A stretch of DNA of 64,000 nucleotides from Methylocystis sp. (lineage in GTDB: Bacteria; Pseudomonadota; Alphaproteobacteria; Rhizobiales; Beijerinckiaceae). The notes under the pieces are model-generated. The model saw only the letters and a program-made list of their open reading frames with translations, was not told where the DNA came from and did no database searches. The translations under genes and the position numbers were made by a program. Positions 62,005-64,000 of the stretch are shown here, in pieces. The stretch covers positions 152,855-216,854 of the forward strand of contig PERY01000001.1 in the NCBI GenBank assembly GCA_002929055.1, given 5' to 3'. Position 1 is the first letter of the stretch; every line of letters begins with the position of its first letter.

Positions 62005-62742
62005 ATGCCCCGCTACGCGCTCACCATCGAATATGACGGCTCTCCCTTCGTCGGCTGGCAGCGGCAGGCCAATGGCATGTCGGTGCAGCAGCGGCTGGAG
62101 GAGGCGGTCCTCGCCATCAATGGCGAACGCGCCGTCATCCACGGCGCCGGGCGCACCGACGCCGGCGTCCATGCTCTGGGCCAGGTCGCCCATGTCGATC
62201 TTGTGCGCGAATGGCGTCCTGACCGGCTGCGCGACGCGCTCAACGCGCATCTCAAGCCCGACCCTGTCGCGGTGGTCGACGTGCGCGCCGTCGGCGATGA
62301 CTTCGAGGCGCGCTTCTCGGCGATCCGCCGCCATTATCGCTATGTCATCGAGAACCGCCGCGCGCCGCTCACCGTCACGCTCGGCCGCGCCTGGCACGTC
62401 AAGCGTCCGCTCGATGCGCAGGCCATGCACGAAGCGGCGCAGCGGCTTGTCGGGCGCTATGATTTCACCACTTTCCGCGCCTCCGAATGCCAGGCCAATT
62501 CTCCGGTCCGCACGCTCGAGAAGCTGGACGTGCGCCGCGCGGGCGAGCGCATCGAGATCGTAACCTGCGCGCGCTCCTTCCTGCACAATCAGGTGCGGTC
62601 GATGGCCGGCTCGCTCGAACATGTCGGCTCCGGCAAATGGAGCGCCGACGATCTGGCGCAGGCGCTCGCGTCACGAGACCGTGCGCGATGCGGACAGGTC
62701 GCGCCGCCGCACGGTCTCTATCTCATCGCCGTCGACTACTGA
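62005..62742 (+). CDS. truA: tRNA pseudouridine(38-40) synthase
   Basis: [54 protein letters not shown]. Confidence 0.97.
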   Translation: MPRYALTIEYDGSPFVGWQRQANGMSVQQRLEEAVLAINGERAVIHGAGRTDAGVHALGQVAHVDLVREWRPDRLRDALNAHLKPDPVAVVDVRAVGDDFEARFSAIRRHYRYVIENRRAPLTVTLGRAWHVKRPLDAQAMHEAAQRLVGRYDFTTFRASECQANSPVRTLEKLDVRRAGERIEIVTCARSFLHNQVRSMAGSLEHVGSGKWSADDLAQALASRDRARCGQVAPPHGLYLIAVDY

Positions 62743-62957
62743 GGAATCGCCGACGGCGCGCCGGCTCCCGAGCCTTCGGGCTTCGCAGACTCTTCCTTCG
62801 GCGCGTCCTGCTTGTCGATTTTCTTCGCCGCCTTGCTGGCGACCGCCTTATGCGCTGCGGGCGTCTTCTCCTTCGCGAGCGCGCCATGGATGGGAAGGAT
62901 GCTCGCGGACAGAACCGCGGCCAGAATGCCGTTAACGCAGGGTCGATGTTGAATCAT
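62736..62957 (-). CDS. small secreted Lys/Ala-rich hypothetical protein
   Basis: Signal-like N-terminus [28 protein letters not shown] then [18 protein letters not shown]. Confidence 0.45.
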   Translation of the reverse strand: MIQHRPCVNGILAAVLSASILPIHGALAKEKTPAAHKAVASKAAKKIDKQDAPKEESAKPEGSGAGAPSAIPQ

Positions 62958-63119
62958 GTAATCCCCTCGGATCATGACGCCCCCCGCGCCGACTGTTCCG
63001 TCGAACCGCCCGAGGTCATGAAGCCAAGGAAGATGGGTGATGTTGAGTCCCGCGCCTGGCGAGGCTGCGATGATTTTGCGGCGGCGTCGTCATTATCGCG
63101 GAATGGTTGCTATATTCAC

Positions 63120-63869
63120 TTACGACCCGCTGAACCAGTTGTAGCCCTTGTCCTCCCAATAGCCGCCGGGATTGTCGTTGGTGACGAAAATCTCCGTGAC
63201 ATGCTTGGGATTTTTGAAGCCGAGCTTCGTTGGAATTCGGATCTTCACCGGGAAACCATATTTGGTTTCGCCCGCATGTCCGGGGAAATCCAAGGCGAGC
63301 AGCGTTTGCGGATGCAGCGCGCTCGGCATGTCGATGCTCGTCGAATAATTATCGGCGCAGCGAAAGCCCACGTAGCGCGCCGTCATGTCCGCGCCGACGC
63401 GCTCGAGAAAAGTGCGGAAGGGAACGCCGCCCCATTTGCCGATGGCGCTCCAGCCTTCGACGCAGACATGGCGGGTGATCTGCGTCGCCTGCGGCAGCGC
63501 GCGCAACTCCCGCAAGGTCCAGGGCGCATTGTTGTCGATGAGGCCGGAAAGCCGCAGACGGTAATTTTCCGCATCGATGACGGGCGCGAGCTTTTCTTCA
63601 TAAAAGGCGTTGAAGGGGAACGGCGTCGTCACCTCCGCCTCCTCGTAGACCGGCGCCAGCTTGTTCGGGTCGAAGAGCGCCGCCTGCGCGCGATCGTTGA
63701 AGCGGGACATGGCGAAGAGGAGCCGGTCGACGGCGTCGTCATCCTTCAGCGTGCAGCCGGACAGCATCGTCAGCGCGCCCAGAGACAGGCCCCGCTTGAG
63801 AAAGAGCCGACGCTCGACGCGTTCGATCTGCGGGCGGAAGTCGGAGAGCGATATCTTCGGGCGTTTCAT
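63120..63869 (-). CDS. molybdopterin-dependent oxidoreductase (sulfite oxidase/MsrP-like)
   Basis: YRLRLSGLIDNNAPWTLRELRALPQATQITRHVCVEGWSAIGKWGGVPFRTFLERVGAD; KYGFPVKIRIPTKLGFKNPKHVTEIFV. Confidence 0.9.
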   Translation of the reverse strand: MKRPKISLSDFRPQIERVERRLFLKRGLSLGALTMLSGCTLKDDDAVDRLLFAMSRFNDRAQAALFDPNKLAPVYEEAEVTTPFPFNAFYEEKLAPVIDAENYRLRLSGLIDNNAPWTLRELRALPQATQITRHVCVEGWSAIGKWGGVPFRTFLERVGADMTARYVGFRCADNYSTSIDMPSALHPQTLLALDFPGHAGETKYGFPVKIRIPTKLGFKNPKHVTEIFVTNDNPGGYWEDKGYNWFSGS

Positions 63870-64000
63870 TCTGCGCGCTCCGGGCGACCGGTGATCATGG
63901 GCTTCAGCACGCCCTTCACGCCCACCGCGAAGCCGACATGCAGGACGATGAAGAAGACGAGCGCGCCCATTGCGAAGAAATGCACCCGCCGCGCGGCTTC
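63866..64000 (-). CDS. cytochrome b561-type membrane protein, C-terminal fragment (truncated by window edge)
   Basis: Reverse strand reads EAARRVHFFAMGALVFFIVLHVGFAVGVKGVLKPMITGRPERAE*; ATGA overlap with molybdoenzyme gene. Confidence 0.75.
   Translation of the reverse strand, partial: EAARRVHFFAMGALVFFIVLHVGFAVGVKGVLKPMITGRPERAE

Noticed and set aside
1-64000. CRISPR array, rRNA operon, prophage or IS element
   Set aside because: Scanned by eye; no regularly spaced repeats, rRNA sequence, transposase, integrase or phage structural genes recognised

Overview
The window is 64 kb of GC-rich, densely coding chromosomal DNA from an alphaproteobacterium. Gene families such as MucR, TIGR02300, the SUV3-like helicase and Omp25/31-type porins suggest Rhizobiales; a methanotroph-like lineage is possible but not proven here. 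I saw no rRNA operon, CRISPR array, prophage or transposase. Most content is ordinary core metabolism and maintenance: trpF/trpB, manC, tex, mucR, rarA, acnA, recQ, argH, htpX/lemA, def/fmt/truA, msrA and a tRNA-Gly(TCC). Accessory content worth attention: (i) a compact operon (about 18.77-27.06 kb) with CDP-3,6-dideoxyhexose genes (rfbF/G/H plus an SDR), an FkbM methyltransferase and a GtrA/GtrB/GtrC-like cassette; (ii) a second GtrA-linked cluster (5.3-11.0 kb) with a mutase-like flavoprotein, an STT3-like GT-C candidate, a Tat-signal protein and a DUF1624 acyltransferase; (iii) a CusB/CusA/TolC heavy-metal efflux operon followed by small secreted Cys-containing proteins, including two diverged paralogs ('CDTR...CED...CxAKxGC'); (iv) an AT-rich orphan membrane protein gene at 57.6-58.3 kb. 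Non-coding observations include a hairpin that would sequester the tex Shine-Dalgarno sequence, a frameshifted SEC-C gene next to tRNA-Gly that is absent from the ORF track, and several intergenic palindromic or dispersed repeats. All functional names come from reading motifs by eye; no database search was run.
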